Source: JBBIPA01 sp963775935 (GTDB taxonomy: Bacteria; Chloroflexota; Dehalococcoidia; GIF9; UBA5629). From it: a stretch of 64,000 nucleotides of DNA. The stretch covers positions 496,001-560,000 of the forward strand of contig CAVZKR010000004.1 of NCBI GenBank assembly GCA_963775935.1, read 5' to 3'. A program made the translations under genes and the position numbers. The notes beneath the pieces are model-generated. The model was not told the origin of the DNA. It made no database searches and saw only the letters and a list, made by a program, of their open reading frames with translations. Positions 34,235 through 43,999 of this stretch are shown here, one piece after another. Each line of letters starts with the position of its first letter. Position 1 is the first letter of the stretch.

Positions 34235-35589
34235 TGCTTCACGAGAGATGGCAAGTAACCGGGTATCTCGCTGGCTTCTCTGGGGCCAACGATAATCTCC
34301 CAGCCGGGCAACGCTTCTTCCAGCTCTCCTTTAATTCGAGCCACCTTACCCGGGATAATCAGCTTCCTGTGCTTCACCTTGCCTTCAACTCCAAACTTCT
34401 TCACATAAGGGCCGATAGAATCACCGCTGAATTTACCAGCAGCCCAGCCGGTGAGCACACCGAGCCCCTCAGTGTTCTTGACGCACAGCCATGAAGGAAT
34501 CTTACTGCCTTCAACCTCGGAGGCAACGATAAAATAGGTCAGCGCCCAGTTACTGGTGATGAGCACCGGGGAGTTCTCGTTTGGCTCTCCAATCTCGTAG
34601 ATTTTCTCCTCAACGGACATCGGTATTCGCGGATCGGTATAAATATTAAGTCTTTGAACCAGCAATGGTAATAATGAACTGGCGTCGAAATCAGAAAGAA
34701 CGATGACGCCGGGATATTTAATGACAAACATCGCTGCCAGAATAGTCTCCCTTACCCTGTCCTTAGCCATGAAACAGGGAAATGCAATGGTGGGATAGCC
34801 TAACGGCCGGAAGTTCTGCTTCAAAGCAGCCCGGCGAATGAGAGTCTGGTCTCTAATGGCGTCGAGAAAGTTTCTGGAGCCTGGGTCGAGCACTACCTCT
34901 TCGAGACCGGCTTCCTTCAGCTTGGTGGTAAGAGGAATCAGTTCCTCGATGCTCTTGCCTCTGATAGCTACCGGCGTCGGCGAGCCTTTAATGCCAGCGA
35001 TCACTTTATCAATATTCTCTTTGGTGACTGGATAGAGCAACGGTTTTTTATCGCCGCAGATAGCTTTCGCAGCCAGCAAAACATCAACATCTTCGCTGAT
35101 GAGCACGACGGCGAATTCAGTGCTGCTGCAAACCTTCTTCACCAGGGCTTCAAATTTGGCTTTATTGCCCGATTCGAACTGAAGTGCCAGAAGATTCGCC
35201 TTCAGGGTAACGCCTACCCAGGGGAACTGCAGCTCCTTCAGCTTCCTTATTTTCTCATCGACTTTGGCATCGGGTTCTTTATCAGAGATGAGCAGGGCAA
35301 TGCCCGGCTGATTCACGAAGGTTTTATCATGTCGGTAGACAACCTCCTCATTGCCGATCTTCAGGGCATTGCTGCCGGAGCCGATAGTCACCAGCTTGAT
35401 CGGCGGCGCCAGAGCATCTTCCAGCTCAGCCCTCACTTCAGCTAACAGGTGGGGGCATTTATCTACAGTAGCACCACCACCAGCTAGCTTCATAGCGAAG
35501 GCAAAGCAGGTGGGAAAACCACACTCACGGCAATTCTTTTTGCCAGCATCGGGGAGCTTCTTTACGACATCAGTTCCTTTAAGCGCCAT
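34222..35589 (-). CDS. acsC: Corrinoid iron-sulfur protein, large subunit (AcsC/CdhE)
   Basis: This 455-residue subunit carries the corrinoid that shuttles the methyl group to acetyl-CoA synthase. The N-terminal [4Fe-4S] motif (CRECGFPTCFAFAMKLAGGGATVDKCP, residues about 20-46) is followed by a TIM-barrel and a C-terminal B12-binding domain (KFGVEGKVKHRKLIIPG). aggagg precedes the ATG. It pairs with AcsD, encoded upstream in the same operon. Confidence 0.95.
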   Translation of the reverse strand: MALKGTDVVKKLPDAGKKNCRECGFPTCFAFAMKLAGGGATVDKCPHLLAEVRAELEDALAPPIKLVTIGSGSNALKIGNEEVVYRHDKTFVNQPGIALLISDKEPDAKVDEKIRKLKELQFPWVGVTLKANLLALQFESGNKAKFEALVKKVCSSTEFAVVLISEDVDVLLAAKAICGDKKPLLYPVTKENIDKVIAGIKGSPTPVAIRGKSIEELIPLTTKLKEAGLEEVVLDPGSRNFLDAIRDQTLIRRAALKQNFRPLGYPTIAFPCFMAKDRVRETILAAMFVIKYPGVIVLSDFDASSLLPLLVQRLNIYTDPRIPMSVEEKIYEIGEPNENSPVLITSNWALTYFIVASEVEGSKIPSWLCVKNTEGLGVLTGWAAGKFSGDSIGPYVKKFGVEGKVKHRKLIIPGKVARIKGELEEALPGWEIIVGPREASEIPGYLPSLVKQWKN

Positions 35590-35609
35590 GTCAATCCTCC
35601 TAGTATATA

Positions 35610-36836
35610 TTAAACGGGAAGCTGTACCTCACCCTTCACCCAGGGATGACCTTTTTTATCTAAGAAAGCAACCAATTCATCAGCAGTCCTGGCATCATCT
35701 TCGGTAGCTATCTTGTCAAATAAATCTGCCGGTATGACATCCTTGAACCGCTCTTTAATTTCTTTGGGCATCCATACGCATCGTTTCAAACCACCATCAG
35801 CCTGAACGAATTTCGGTGACCGGAGGTATTCCAGCGAAATACCGAGGAAGCCTTCTACCTGCTTGCCACCGCTGGTATCGGCAGCCATGCTGGAGAAAGG
35901 CTTTCCACTTACCGTATTGCCCATAAAGTCACGGTGAACCACACCAAAGGCATCGACTTCAGGAATGTAGAACCAGATTGCCTGAAAACAACCACAGGAG
36001 GTATGGGGAAATTCAAAAGCGCTGTGTAGATACACTCGATTATAGGCACCCATGGACTTCTCAGTCGCCAGTATATTGCACCCTGAGTATTCACCCCTTA
36101 CAGGATCTATACAATCGCCCTTTTTCACTTCCTGCACTGGACCTTCAGGGTCCAGCTTATAAGCAGCTCTGCCATCAAACCAGCTTATAGCTCCGCAGTT
36201 GGCAACTCGCTCAGGAGTAGCGATACAAATATGCGTAGGAGCAAAACTCTGGCATAGAGCACAGCTATAGAATTCCTTCACATCCTCATCCTTTAAGCCA
36301 CGAGCCCGCTCGTCTCTCGCCTTGTAAATAGCTTTAGCGTTCGCCAGGAGCTCTTGCGCCTTCTTCTCGTCCGTGACAAAGGTAAAGGATATCTTCTCGA
36401 TAACGTCCAACTCTGAGGTGTAAAGGAACATCAACATCTGCCCCAGGACATTGAAGGAATTGAGTCCTTTGGCATATGCAGCTTTGCCCAATCTGACCCA
36501 GATTTCATCTCTCTGGTTCATGTGATACAAGCCCTCAATGTAGTTGGCATAAAGATGCATTCTTCTTTCCAACACAGGCTCCATGTCCTTTTCCAGCTTA
36601 GCACCAGCAACATTAATCAGCATAGCGAAGGAATACGCTTCCCCTTCCTTTAATTGATTGATATCCGGCCCGATAATCTCTACTTTCTCATGTTCAACTT
36701 CATCCATGTTCTTCAGAGTAACCAGCTCAAACTTCGCCTTTGCCTTCGGACCACCTAAATCGACATACGCATCGGCTTTCCTGATTACTTCGCCTTCATA
36801 CTGGGGACCAACATCTACCGGGAATATTCCTGCCAT
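35610..36836 (-). CDS. cdhC: Acetyl-CoA synthase, short archaeal-type (CdhC/AcsB)
   Basis: This enzyme joins CO, methyl and CoA to make acetyl-CoA at the nickel A-cluster. At 408 residues it lacks the N-terminal CODH-binding domain of bacterial AcsB (about 730 residues) and matches archaeal CdhC in layout. The A-cluster ligands are all present: C192, C195, C204 and C214 for the [4Fe-4S], and C281 and C283 for the nickel site (SCGCFQ). Their spacing (3, 9, 10 and 86) equals that of Cys506, 509, 518, 528, 595 and 597 of Moorella AcsB. aggaggc precedes the ATG. Only 6 bp separate it from the epsilon-subunit gene. Confidence 0.93.
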   Translation of the reverse strand: MAGIFPVDVGPQYEGEVIRKADAYVDLGGPKAKAKFELVTLKNMDEVEHEKVEIIGPDINQLKEGEAYSFAMLINVAGAKLEKDMEPVLERRMHLYANYIEGLYHMNQRDEIWVRLGKAAYAKGLNSFNVLGQMLMFLYTSELDVIEKISFTFVTDEKKAQELLANAKAIYKARDERARGLKDEDVKEFYSCALCQSFAPTHICIATPERVANCGAISWFDGRAAYKLDPEGPVQEVKKGDCIDPVRGEYSGCNILATEKSMGAYNRVYLHSAFEFPHTSCGCFQAIWFYIPEVDAFGVVHRDFMGNTVSGKPFSSMAADTSGGKQVEGFLGISLEYLRSPKFVQADGGLKRCVWMPKEIKERFKDVIPADLFDKIATEDDARTADELVAFLDKKGHPWVKGEVQLPV

Positions 36837-36842
36837 TTGTTT

Positions 36843-37400
36843 TTATGCCTCCTTCTCTTTTAAATTAGCTATCATTTTATCCAAAAACTCCTTCCATTGG
36901 TCATCTTTACGATAGTTTGGAAGAGAGTAACTGGCATTGGGATAATAGTATTTACACAGGGTCATGGTTTTGAGGTGCGGAGCAAAATGCTTCAGTGTGG
37001 ACAACCCCTGCTCGCCAAGGTCAGTCCTAAATCCGATAAACATCACCAGGTCATGATTTCCCTCTTTTTTAACACCTTTCCAGGCTGGGTCTTTGAGGTG
37101 GTTCAGTATTTCAATAATGTCATAGCTGCTCGCCGGCTCAATGCCCATTTCGAGCAGCTTCTTCTTGGTGTGGGCGGTAGCACATACCGGGATATTGAGA
37201 GTTTTGGCAATCTCCACCGCATAGTCTATCACCGGTTTACCAGCGAGAGACTTGGTTAAAGCCCAGGTACCAACTACCAAGAGTGGTCTCGCGGCCCGCT
37301 TAATAAGGTGAGCGTACTCTGCCGGGTCTTCGATAAGCCTGGCATATTTTGTCCCGGTCATGGTATTCACAAAGTGAAAGGGAAGAACCGTAACTGCCAT
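36843..37400 (-). CDS. cdhB: CODH/ACS epsilon subunit (CdhB)
   Basis: This 185-residue protein matches the CO dehydrogenase epsilon subunit (a Rossmann-like fold): RPLLVVGTWALTKSL near residue 38, IPVCATAHTKKKLLEMGI near 70, and DLVMFIGFRTDLGEQGLSTLKHFAPHLKTMTL in the second half. The subunit is typical of archaeal ACDS complexes, where it binds CdhA; bacterial CODH/ACS normally lacks it. aggagg precedes the ATG. It stands between cdhA and cdhC, as in methanogens. Confidence 0.9.
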   Translation of the reverse strand: MAVTVLPFHFVNTMTGTKYARLIEDPAEYAHLIKRAARPLLVVGTWALTKSLAGKPVIDYAVEIAKTLNIPVCATAHTKKKLLEMGIEPASSYDIIEILNHLKDPAWKGVKKEGNHDLVMFIGFRTDLGEQGLSTLKHFAPHLKTMTLCKYYYPNASYSLPNYRKDDQWKEFLDKMIANLKEKEA

Positions 37401-37452
37401 ATTAAACCTCCTTATCTTTCATAAAGGACTATTCTCCTGTCTTTTGTTTCTC

Positions 37453-39762
37453 CTAGTGTATCACGGCATCTATGGGAACCTCTGAAGGATACGTTCCAAT
37501 CAGCGTGGGCAATGTCAGAACTGGCTTCTCCTTCCAGCCAACCTTCTCCAGATAGGGCATGACTTCCTTCTTGTAGAAGATGGGGATATCGGAAACCTTC
37601 CTTATAAACAGATGAAGGTCATCGGGCAGAGTTCCCATATACTGCTTATGCAAGGAAATATAATGAGTAAGCTTAAGTTGACGACCCTGAGGTGTATCGT
37701 TTTTCCTGATGCACAGCTTAGCCATAGTTATGATCGCCCTTTCCTTGGATTCTACCACAGTAATCAGATGCTCAGGTGATGGCTCCTGGGTATTCACCAG
37801 CTTTTTCTCCCTGCCATCCATCACCGTCCAGTCATCTTCTTCCTTACGGCTGATGAACAGCCTGCGATATTTCGCAGAATGCGGACCGAGAACCACAGGG
37901 ATGCCCAATCTGTTGCAACCGGTGGCAATCGAGGCTGCCTTCTGAGAGTAGGCTCCCCAGGCCAGACCACAAGCGCCAACACGGTTCAAGATATAGTCGG
38001 CAATAACCTCATAATTGCCCCTGAGAGGTAAGGTGGCAAAGATATTAGCCACTTTCATAGCAGCACCGGTAATATGAGAGTTAGCCACGCAGGAGCCGAC
38101 ATTCAATACACCACCAGCATCGAAGGTAGGTGGATATTTCTCATAAACGGTCTTGCCATCTTTATCCTTCTTCATACCGGCCGCCATGGCAGAGCAGCCA
38201 CTGAGAACCACGATATACTTTCTCTTAGCAAATTCGTCAACTATATCCGCTACCTCATTGAAGTCCTCGGGGAAATTAGAACATCCCACGATGGCAATGA
38301 TGCCGGGGATGGTGCCCAGTACGATGGGAGCGCCTACTTTCCGTATTTCAGTATCCATGATTGGTCCACGACCGACTCGCACATTCCAGGCTTCCCAGCT
38401 GGCGGCAGCCTGCATCATGTGCAGGATAGGCACCTGGCGCGGGCATTCCTGAGCACATTTGCCGCAACCGATGCACTTGTTAAATACTTCAGTTAGCAGT
38501 TGAAGATTGCCATTCTTAGCTGCTTCAATAGCATCGCCCACCGGTAGCAGATTAGGGCAGACCTGGCTGCAAAGATTGCACAGCCGATGGTTCTTTGCCA
38601 TTTCCGGAACCTGTTCCTTAGTTACCAGCACTTTCTTTCTCTTTGGTGCCAGTTCCAAGGCTACCTTCACCGCCACCTCAGCCGCCTTATCCGGATCAAG
38701 AATCAATGTCTGCTTGCCCTGCCTGACCATGTCGTCAACGATATGGTCAGCTTCCTGCTTGGTGACATTGTCCAGACCATAGCATGCTTTATCGGTAGTG
38801 GCAATTACCGCCGTACCAACCTTGGCTGCTTCTATAGTAACGTCTGTCCTAATACACTGCTCGTCAGTTACGATGACATCGGCAATGCCAGTCCTGATGA
38901 AGAAAAGCTGGCGGGATAGCGGACCGATAACTTTTGCCCTGTCAGTATACCTAGTTACCTCAAGGGCAGTGCAGCAGATACCAGCAACTTCAACCTTATC
39001 CTGTAACCCGTGTTCATTCAGGTAATCCACAATAGGAATAGCGGTAACCGGATTGTGTCCAATCAAGCAAATAACCGGCTTGGTTCTATCTACGGCTCCC
39101 CAACCCAATCCAACAAGTGGTGTATCAGCTTTCGATGTAGGATAGTGAAAACCTACTATTTCCGCTATATCTCCAACTTCCATAGCAACATGGTCTAACA
39201 TCGAAATATGGAGCGCCTTTGATTCATAGTCAAGATATGAGCCTTCCTGACCGGTATGCAGGGAGGAAATAGCATGGATAAGCTGGCTTTCCACATACTC
39301 AATGGCTTTTTCCAGATCGCCCAGGGTCTCCGGTTTGAGGCCAACGACCGTTCTGATATGCGGAGCTTCTACTAAAATCTGGTCACCCAGATTTATCTTA
39401 TAATCCTTGCCGTGTTTCTCAATTAAATAGTTAAGTACATGGCGGGCATGGGCGCCATGGGCAGACATCCCCATGCAACAGGCAAGCAGGACAACTCTCG
39501 CCTGTTGAGCAGAAATATCAATGCCGCAGGCTCCTCGCTTGTCTCCGGTAAGGTCACACTTGCCATAGGTGCAGAAACAGCACATATCGCACATCGGTGC
39601 ATAGAACGGCTTATACGTCTTCATCAACCTCATATCCCAGTTTCTCAAATCCGGGAGCTCAGGCATCGGGGTATGACCTACCGGTTCCCACTTATCATCT
39701 GCCCTGATGATTTCGTCTACATGCTCTTTCCTCAAACTTTTTTTGTTAGCTGCTATTGCCAT
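37453..39762 (-). CDS. cdhA: CO dehydrogenase alpha subunit, archaeal type (CdhA)
   Basis: This nickel-iron CODH oxidises CO or reduces CO2 at the C-cluster. The 769-residue protein has the N-terminal B/D-cluster Cys (CDMCCFCTYGKCDLTGDKRGACG), C-cluster ligand segments (GHNPVTAIP, GICCTALE, SGCSAMA, VGSCVANSH) and an inserted pair of [4Fe-4S] motifs (CNLCSQVCP and CIGCGKCAQECP) found in archaeal CdhA but not in bacterial AcsA/CooS. The ATG at 39762 follows aggagg with good spacing; the frame opens at 39783. The next gene, cdhB, encodes its partner. Confidence 0.93.
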   Translation of the reverse strand: MAIAANKKSLRKEHVDEIIRADDKWEPVGHTPMPELPDLRNWDMRLMKTYKPFYAPMCDMCCFCTYGKCDLTGDKRGACGIDISAQQARVVLLACCMGMSAHGAHARHVLNYLIEKHGKDYKINLGDQILVEAPHIRTVVGLKPETLGDLEKAIEYVESQLIHAISSLHTGQEGSYLDYESKALHISMLDHVAMEVGDIAEIVGFHYPTSKADTPLVGLGWGAVDRTKPVICLIGHNPVTAIPIVDYLNEHGLQDKVEVAGICCTALEVTRYTDRAKVIGPLSRQLFFIRTGIADVIVTDEQCIRTDVTIEAAKVGTAVIATTDKACYGLDNVTKQEADHIVDDMVRQGKQTLILDPDKAAEVAVKVALELAPKRKKVLVTKEQVPEMAKNHRLCNLCSQVCPNLLPVGDAIEAAKNGNLQLLTEVFNKCIGCGKCAQECPRQVPILHMMQAAASWEAWNVRVGRGPIMDTEIRKVGAPIVLGTIPGIIAIVGCSNFPEDFNEVADIVDEFAKRKYIVVLSGCSAMAAGMKKDKDGKTVYEKYPPTFDAGGVLNVGSCVANSHITGAAMKVANIFATLPLRGNYEVIADYILNRVGACGLAWGAYSQKAASIATGCNRLGIPVVLGPHSAKYRRLFISRKEEDDWTVMDGREKKLVNTQEPSPEHLITVVESKERAIITMAKLCIRKNDTPQGRQLKLTHYISLHKQYMGTLPDDLHLFIRKVSDIPIFYKKEVMPYLEKVGWKEKPVLTLPTLIGTYPSEVPIDAVIH

Positions 39763-39850
39763 ATAATGTAACCTCCTTATCAACCTGTCTTTGGGCTAGT
39801 TCAACCAGCCCCTGATTTGATTATAATAATAGTAGGAATTATTATCAAAA

Positions 39851-40756
39851 TTACATTTTACCGTCGATAACATCTTTCATATATTTAAGGGTATCGGGGT
39901 GGCGCAATACCATGAGATTAGCTCCAGCAAGAAGAAGGCTAACCGCCGCCACGCTCTCCCAGAGTATGCCCTGCTCTTTGCTTGCCTTAGCCTGTTTAGT
40001 CTTCCAGATTTCATTGCCCAGGTCGGAAATTATAGGCATCTGCATGGTCGTGTCACCGAACATAACTCCGATATGCTTGGTGCGTTCCATAATAGTGAAG
40101 CTATACTCCATGCCATAGCCTAAGGCCGAGCTCAGTGGGTCAATAACAATTCTGTCCGGTGGAAAAGACTTGAGGAGCTTCACATTAAGCTCCTTCTCCA
40201 GATTGATATCCAGCGGTGTCTGAGCGATGATGCTATGGCCATGGTCCAGGGCTGCCTTAGTGATAGGCTCATAGTTCTCTTTTACCACGGGACCAAGGAG
40301 CAATTTCTCACCGCTGCACACTTCAGCAACTTTAGTTAGTACCGCAATATCTTTGGTCTCATCACCCGAACCATAGACGACAAGTGGCACTCTGACAGTA
40401 TCCACCACCTTTTTCACCACCGCCGCAGCCTGTTCGGCTGTGCCATTGGCACCTGCGGGGTCGGTACTCATAAGACGGAGGCAAATTAAACTGGCACCGT
40501 ATTCAAGGGCTTTCTTTGCCCAGGCAACCGGGTCAGTAAGTACACCTTTATATGGCTCTCGTACCCACTCCGCCCAGGCGGTAGGCTCAGTATCCCAAAC
40601 TTCTAAAGCTAATTTAGGCTTATTCTGAATCGTCCCCTCAAATAAGTGAAAGGGAAGAACACTCTCCCCTCCTATTTTTATGGCGGTATCACCCTTGCCG
40701 AGTATCACCTCTGCTACTTTTCCAGTATAGGTTTCTACAGGTGCTTTGTATTCCAT
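39851..40756 (-). CDS. acsD: Corrinoid iron-sulfur protein, small subunit (AcsD/CdhD)
   Basis: This 301-residue TIM-barrel subunit pairs with AcsC and positions the corrinoid. Family segments include the N-terminal YTGKVAEVILGKG, DPAGANGTAEQAAAVVKKVVDTV, and DPLSSALGYGMEYSFTIMERTK. aaggag precedes the ATG. It is the second gene of the operon, 33 bp after acsE. Confidence 0.93.
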   Translation of the reverse strand: MEYKAPVETYTGKVAEVILGKGDTAIKIGGESVLPFHLFEGTIQNKPKLALEVWDTEPTAWAEWVREPYKGVLTDPVAWAKKALEYGASLICLRLMSTDPAGANGTAEQAAAVVKKVVDTVRVPLVVYGSGDETKDIAVLTKVAEVCSGEKLLLGPVVKENYEPITKAALDHGHSIIAQTPLDINLEKELNVKLLKSFPPDRIVIDPLSSALGYGMEYSFTIMERTKHIGVMFGDTTMQMPIISDLGNEIWKTKQAKASKEQGILWESVAAVSLLLAGANLMVLRHPDTLKYMKDVIDGKM

Positions 40757-40789
40757 ACTATCTACTCCTTATGCTAAATTTCTCTCTTG

Positions 40790-41668
40790 CTACATTTCAA
40801 GCCAGGCATGGGAATAGAGCGTCTTTGCCAAGAGCACTTTGGCAGTTTTGACGTAATCCTGTTCTTGCTTGGATAACGAAGATAACGGTACATCTTCGCC
40901 ATCCATTATCTTATAAATAAGGTTAACAATTTTCGGCAGTTTACCTGCATTAAGTGCTACCAGTTCAGTGTCCAGCACATCGGCGATTGCAGAATAGAGC
41001 CCTTTTCGCCCCATCATTACCATATAGGTTCGGTTGATAATACCCCGTAGTTCTGCCGGTGTACCATTAGATGTATTTGATAGACCAACCGTCGATTTCA
41101 CGCCGGGGAGTAGATCGCCCAGTATGGCGATAAATTCAAGAGCTTCGGCAACCTGTTTCTGGTCGGCGCAGACCGGTAAAATGATAGGATCAACCCAGAT
41201 ATCCTCGTTGGGAATTCCCATGTCGTTGGCAAGAGCCACCGTGTCCATAATGCTTTCAGTTCTGGAATCGATATCAGGAGGACAGCCTTTGTCAGTAATA
41301 ACCGATATAACAACATCGGTATTATACTTCTTGGCTAAAGGAAGCATTTGCTCTTTGCTAACAGCTTTGCCTGAAGCTGAGTTAAGCAGGGGTCTCTTCT
41401 TGCAAGCTTTCAAACCCGCTTCCATGGCCACAGGATTTAAGGTATCAACGGATAGAGGTAAGTCAGTAACCGCTTGGATAGTCTCGACCAGCCATTTAGT
41501 CACTTCTTCCGGTTCTCTCTTGGCGGGACCAAGGTTAATATCAATATAATACGCTCCACCAGCAGCCTGACGCTTTGCTAAATCCTGGATAACCTTAGGG
41601 TCGCGGTTCTTTACAGCCTCGTTGACGTCTTGGGAAATAATGTGGATGCTTTCGCCAATTAAAACCAT
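40790..41668 (-). CDS. acsE: 5-methyltetrahydrofolate:corrinoid iron-sulfur protein methyltransferase
   Basis: AcsE moves the methyl group from methyltetrahydrofolate to the cobalt of AcsCD. The 292-residue protein has the pterin-binding (DHPS-like) barrel: GESIHIISQDVNEAV near the start, DINLGPAKREPEE, PLSVDTLNPVAMEAGLKAC, LNSASG, and GLSNTSNGTPAELRGIINRTY with the conserved Asn that contacts the folate. aaaggaggc precedes the ATG. It is the first gene of the CODH/ACS operon. Its presence shows that folate, not tetrahydromethanopterin, feeds this otherwise archaeal-type complex. Confidence 0.95.
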   Translation of the reverse strand: MVLIGESIHIISQDVNEAVKNRDPKVIQDLAKRQAAGGAYYIDINLGPAKREPEEVTKWLVETIQAVTDLPLSVDTLNPVAMEAGLKACKKRPLLNSASGKAVSKEQMLPLAKKYNTDVVISVITDKGCPPDIDSRTESIMDTVALANDMGIPNEDIWVDPIILPVCADQKQVAEALEFIAILGDLLPGVKSTVGLSNTSNGTPAELRGIINRTYMVMMGRKGLYSAIADVLDTELVALNAGKLPKIVNLIYKIMDGEDVPLSSLSKQEQDYVKTAKVLLAKTLYSHAWLEM

Positions 41669-42064
41669 ACATGCCTCCTTTAAGTTTTTTTATATAAACA
41701 TAAAAACGGAGGCATAGCTGCCCCCTCACCTTACTACCAAAAACAAAACCAACGGAAATTGTACCACCGCATCTCAAACGTGTCAAAAGGTCTTACATCG
41801 TTTTTTACGTTTGCACACCAGGAATAGTAAAATTTTCTTAAAAAATTTTCTCTGCTCATATACCGGGGGAAAACAGTGGATATGCAGAGATTGACACCTG
41901 ACCCCAGCTTTGCTTTTTTTTTAGGTGGGCATATGGTAAAATAGTAAATTGCAATACGTTGTGTTATTTAATATTTCTAACACTATATGTGGGATTCTAG
42001 ACCACAACCGCAAGCCGTGTCCCCTGCCTCTCTGCCCGTTACTAATATTTTAGGATGATGAACT
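41669..42064. other. Divergent intergenic region acsE/gyrB
   Basis: These 396 bp hold no gene. On the minus side the acsE leader is A/T-rich (a TATATAAA stretch near 41690). On the plus side TGGTAAAAT at 41935-41943 is a possible extended -10 for gyrB, about 120 bp before its start. No riboswitch or clear operator is visible. Confidence 0.5.
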
Positions 42065-43999
42065 ATGACACAAGATGAAAATCATAAAAACAATGCTACA
42101 AACGGATCTGAAAGCTACAGCGCTGAAGATATCCGCATCCTGGACGGACTCGAGGCTGTTAGAAAGCGGCCGGGCATGTATATCGGCAGCACCGACCAGC
42201 ATGGGCTTCACCACCTGGTATATGAGATTGTCTACAATACCATTGATGAAGCTATGGCTGGTTTTTGCTCCAAAACCGAAATCATCATCCAGAAGGATAA
42301 CTCTGTCACCGTTATCGATAATGGTAGAGGTATTCCCGTTGAAATTCACCCCGCAACCAAAAAGTCAGCCCTGGAAGCGGTTATGACCAAGCTGCATGCC
42401 GGAGCCAAATTCGGAGGTTCGAGCTATAGAGTTTCCAGCGGTTTGCATGGTGTCGGCGCGTCAGTAGTCAACGCCCTGTCCTCCTGGCTTACGGTTGAGG
42501 TGAAACGCGAGGGCAAGGTCTACTATCAGAAGTATCAGCGTGGTGTGCCCGATGCAGATGTAAAAGCTATTGGCGATGCGACGAATACTGGGACCACGGT
42601 AGCCTTCATGGCTGACTCCGAGATATTTGGTGAGGTTAACTACGATTTCAATACCCTTGTCCAGCGTCTCAAAGAACTTGCTTTCTTGAATAAGAATCTT
42701 GAGATATACTTCAGAGATGAGAGAGCGGATAAAGAGCTTACCTTCTTTTTTGAGGGTGGCATAGCCAGCCTGGTCAGCCGTTTTAACAAAATCAGACATG
42801 TGCTACACAATCAGCCTATTTACCTGTCGGGTGGCATCAACAGCACGGTAGTAGAAGCGGCTTTGCAATATAACGACGGCTTTGCCGAGTTTATGCTGAG
42901 TTTTGCCAACTGCGTCAACACTGTCGATGGAGGCAGCCATCTCACCGGGTTCCGCTCAGCCTTAACCCGAGTTCTCAACGACTATGCACGAAAAAGTAAG
43001 CTGCTCAAAGAGAGTGAGGCTAACCTGATCGGTGACGACGTCAGAGACGGCTTAACCGCGGTTATTAGCGTCAAGGTTACTGAGCCTCAGTTTGAAGGGC
43101 AAACCAAAGCCAAACTAGGCAACCCTGAAGTAAAAACTCATGTCGAATCCGTGGTATCCGATGGGCTTACTGCCTATCTTGAGCAGCATCCTGAAGACGC
43201 CAAGTCAATTATAGAAAAATGTATCATCTCCGCCAAAGCCAGAGAGGCAGCGAGGAAAGCTCGCGATCTTATCTTCAAGAAGAGCGGATTTGAAGCTGGC
43301 ACATTGCCAGGTAAGCTGGCAGATTGTTCAGAAAAGAATCCCCAGGAATGTGAGCTTTATTTAGTAGAAGGTGATTCGGCGGGAGGCTCAGCCAAACAGG
43401 GTCGCGACCGCCGTTTCCAGGCTATTTTGCCACTGCGCGGCAAGATCCTCAACGTGGAGAAAGCTGCAAAAGACAAAGTGTTTGGCCACGAGGAAATCCG
43501 CGCTATGATAACGGCCCTGGGAGTGGGTATCGGCGAACTTACCGATCTCGCGAGGCTTCGATATCACCGTATTATTATTATGACTGATGCCGATGTCGAC
43601 GGCGCCCATATCCGTACCCTGCTCCTTACCTTTTTCTACCGCAATCTAGCTGATCTGATCAGTCGAGGCCATCTCTATATCGCCCAACCACCTCTCTACC
43701 GTATCAAAGCAGGTAAGCAGGAATTCTGGCTTTACTCCGATAAAGAACGAGACGCCAAACTCAAGGAGCTAAAGAGCAATAAAACAGAAGTCCAGCGCTA
43801 TAAGGGTCTGGGTGAAATGAGCCCTGAGCAATTATGGCAGACAACAATGAATCCCGCCACGCGTACCCTCCTCAAAGTGGAGGTTGAGGATGCCATGGCA
43901 GCAGATGGGGTCTTCCACATGCTTATGGGCAACGAAGTACCACCACGAAAAAGCTTTATCCAGGCACATGCCAGAAGTGTGAAGAATCTGGACATCTAG
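42065..43999 (+). CDS. gyrB: DNA gyrase subunit B
   Basis: GyrB is the ATPase subunit that drives negative supercoiling with GyrA. The 644-residue protein has the GHKL motifs (VYEIVYNTIDEA, DNGRGIPVE, GLHGVGASVVNAL), the transducer (QTKAKLGNPEVKTHVE), the Toprim EGDSAGGSAKQGRDRRFQAILPLRGKI and DADVDGAHIRTLL, and the C-terminal QRYKGLGEM and QAHARSVKNLDI. The length is normal. It ends overlapping nadD by 4 bp tail to tail. gyrA is 11 kb away, on the same strand. Confidence 0.97.
   Translation: MTQDENHKNNATNGSESYSAEDIRILDGLEAVRKRPGMYIGSTDQHGLHHLVYEIVYNTIDEAMAGFCSKTEIIIQKDNSVTVIDNGRGIPVEIHPATKKSALEAVMTKLHAGAKFGGSSYRVSSGLHGVGASVVNALSSWLTVEVKREGKVYYQKYQRGVPDADVKAIGDATNTGTTVAFMADSEIFGEVNYDFNTLVQRLKELAFLNKNLEIYFRDERADKELTFFFEGGIASLVSRFNKIRHVLHNQPIYLSGGINSTVVEAALQYNDGFAEFMLSFANCVNTVDGGSHLTGFRSALTRVLNDYARKSKLLKESEANLIGDDVRDGLTAVISVKVTEPQFEGQTKAKLGNPEVKTHVESVVSDGLTAYLEQHPEDAKSIIEKCIISAKAREAARKARDLIFKKSGFEAGTLPGKLADCSEKNPQECELYLVEGDSAGGSAKQGRDRRFQAILPLRGKILNVEKAAKDKVFGHEEIRAMITALGVGIGELTDLARLRYHRIIIMTDADVDGAHIRTLLLTFFYRNLADLISRGHLYIAQPPLYRIKAGKQEFWLYSDKERDAKLKELKSNKTEVQRYKGLGEMSPEQLWQTTMNPATRTLLKVEVEDAMAADGVFHMLMGNEVPPRKSFIQAHARSVKNLDI

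Noticed and set aside
41669..42064. Cobalamin riboswitch or oriC upstream of gyrB
   Set aside because: No B12-box sequence and no DnaA box with good match could be found there.
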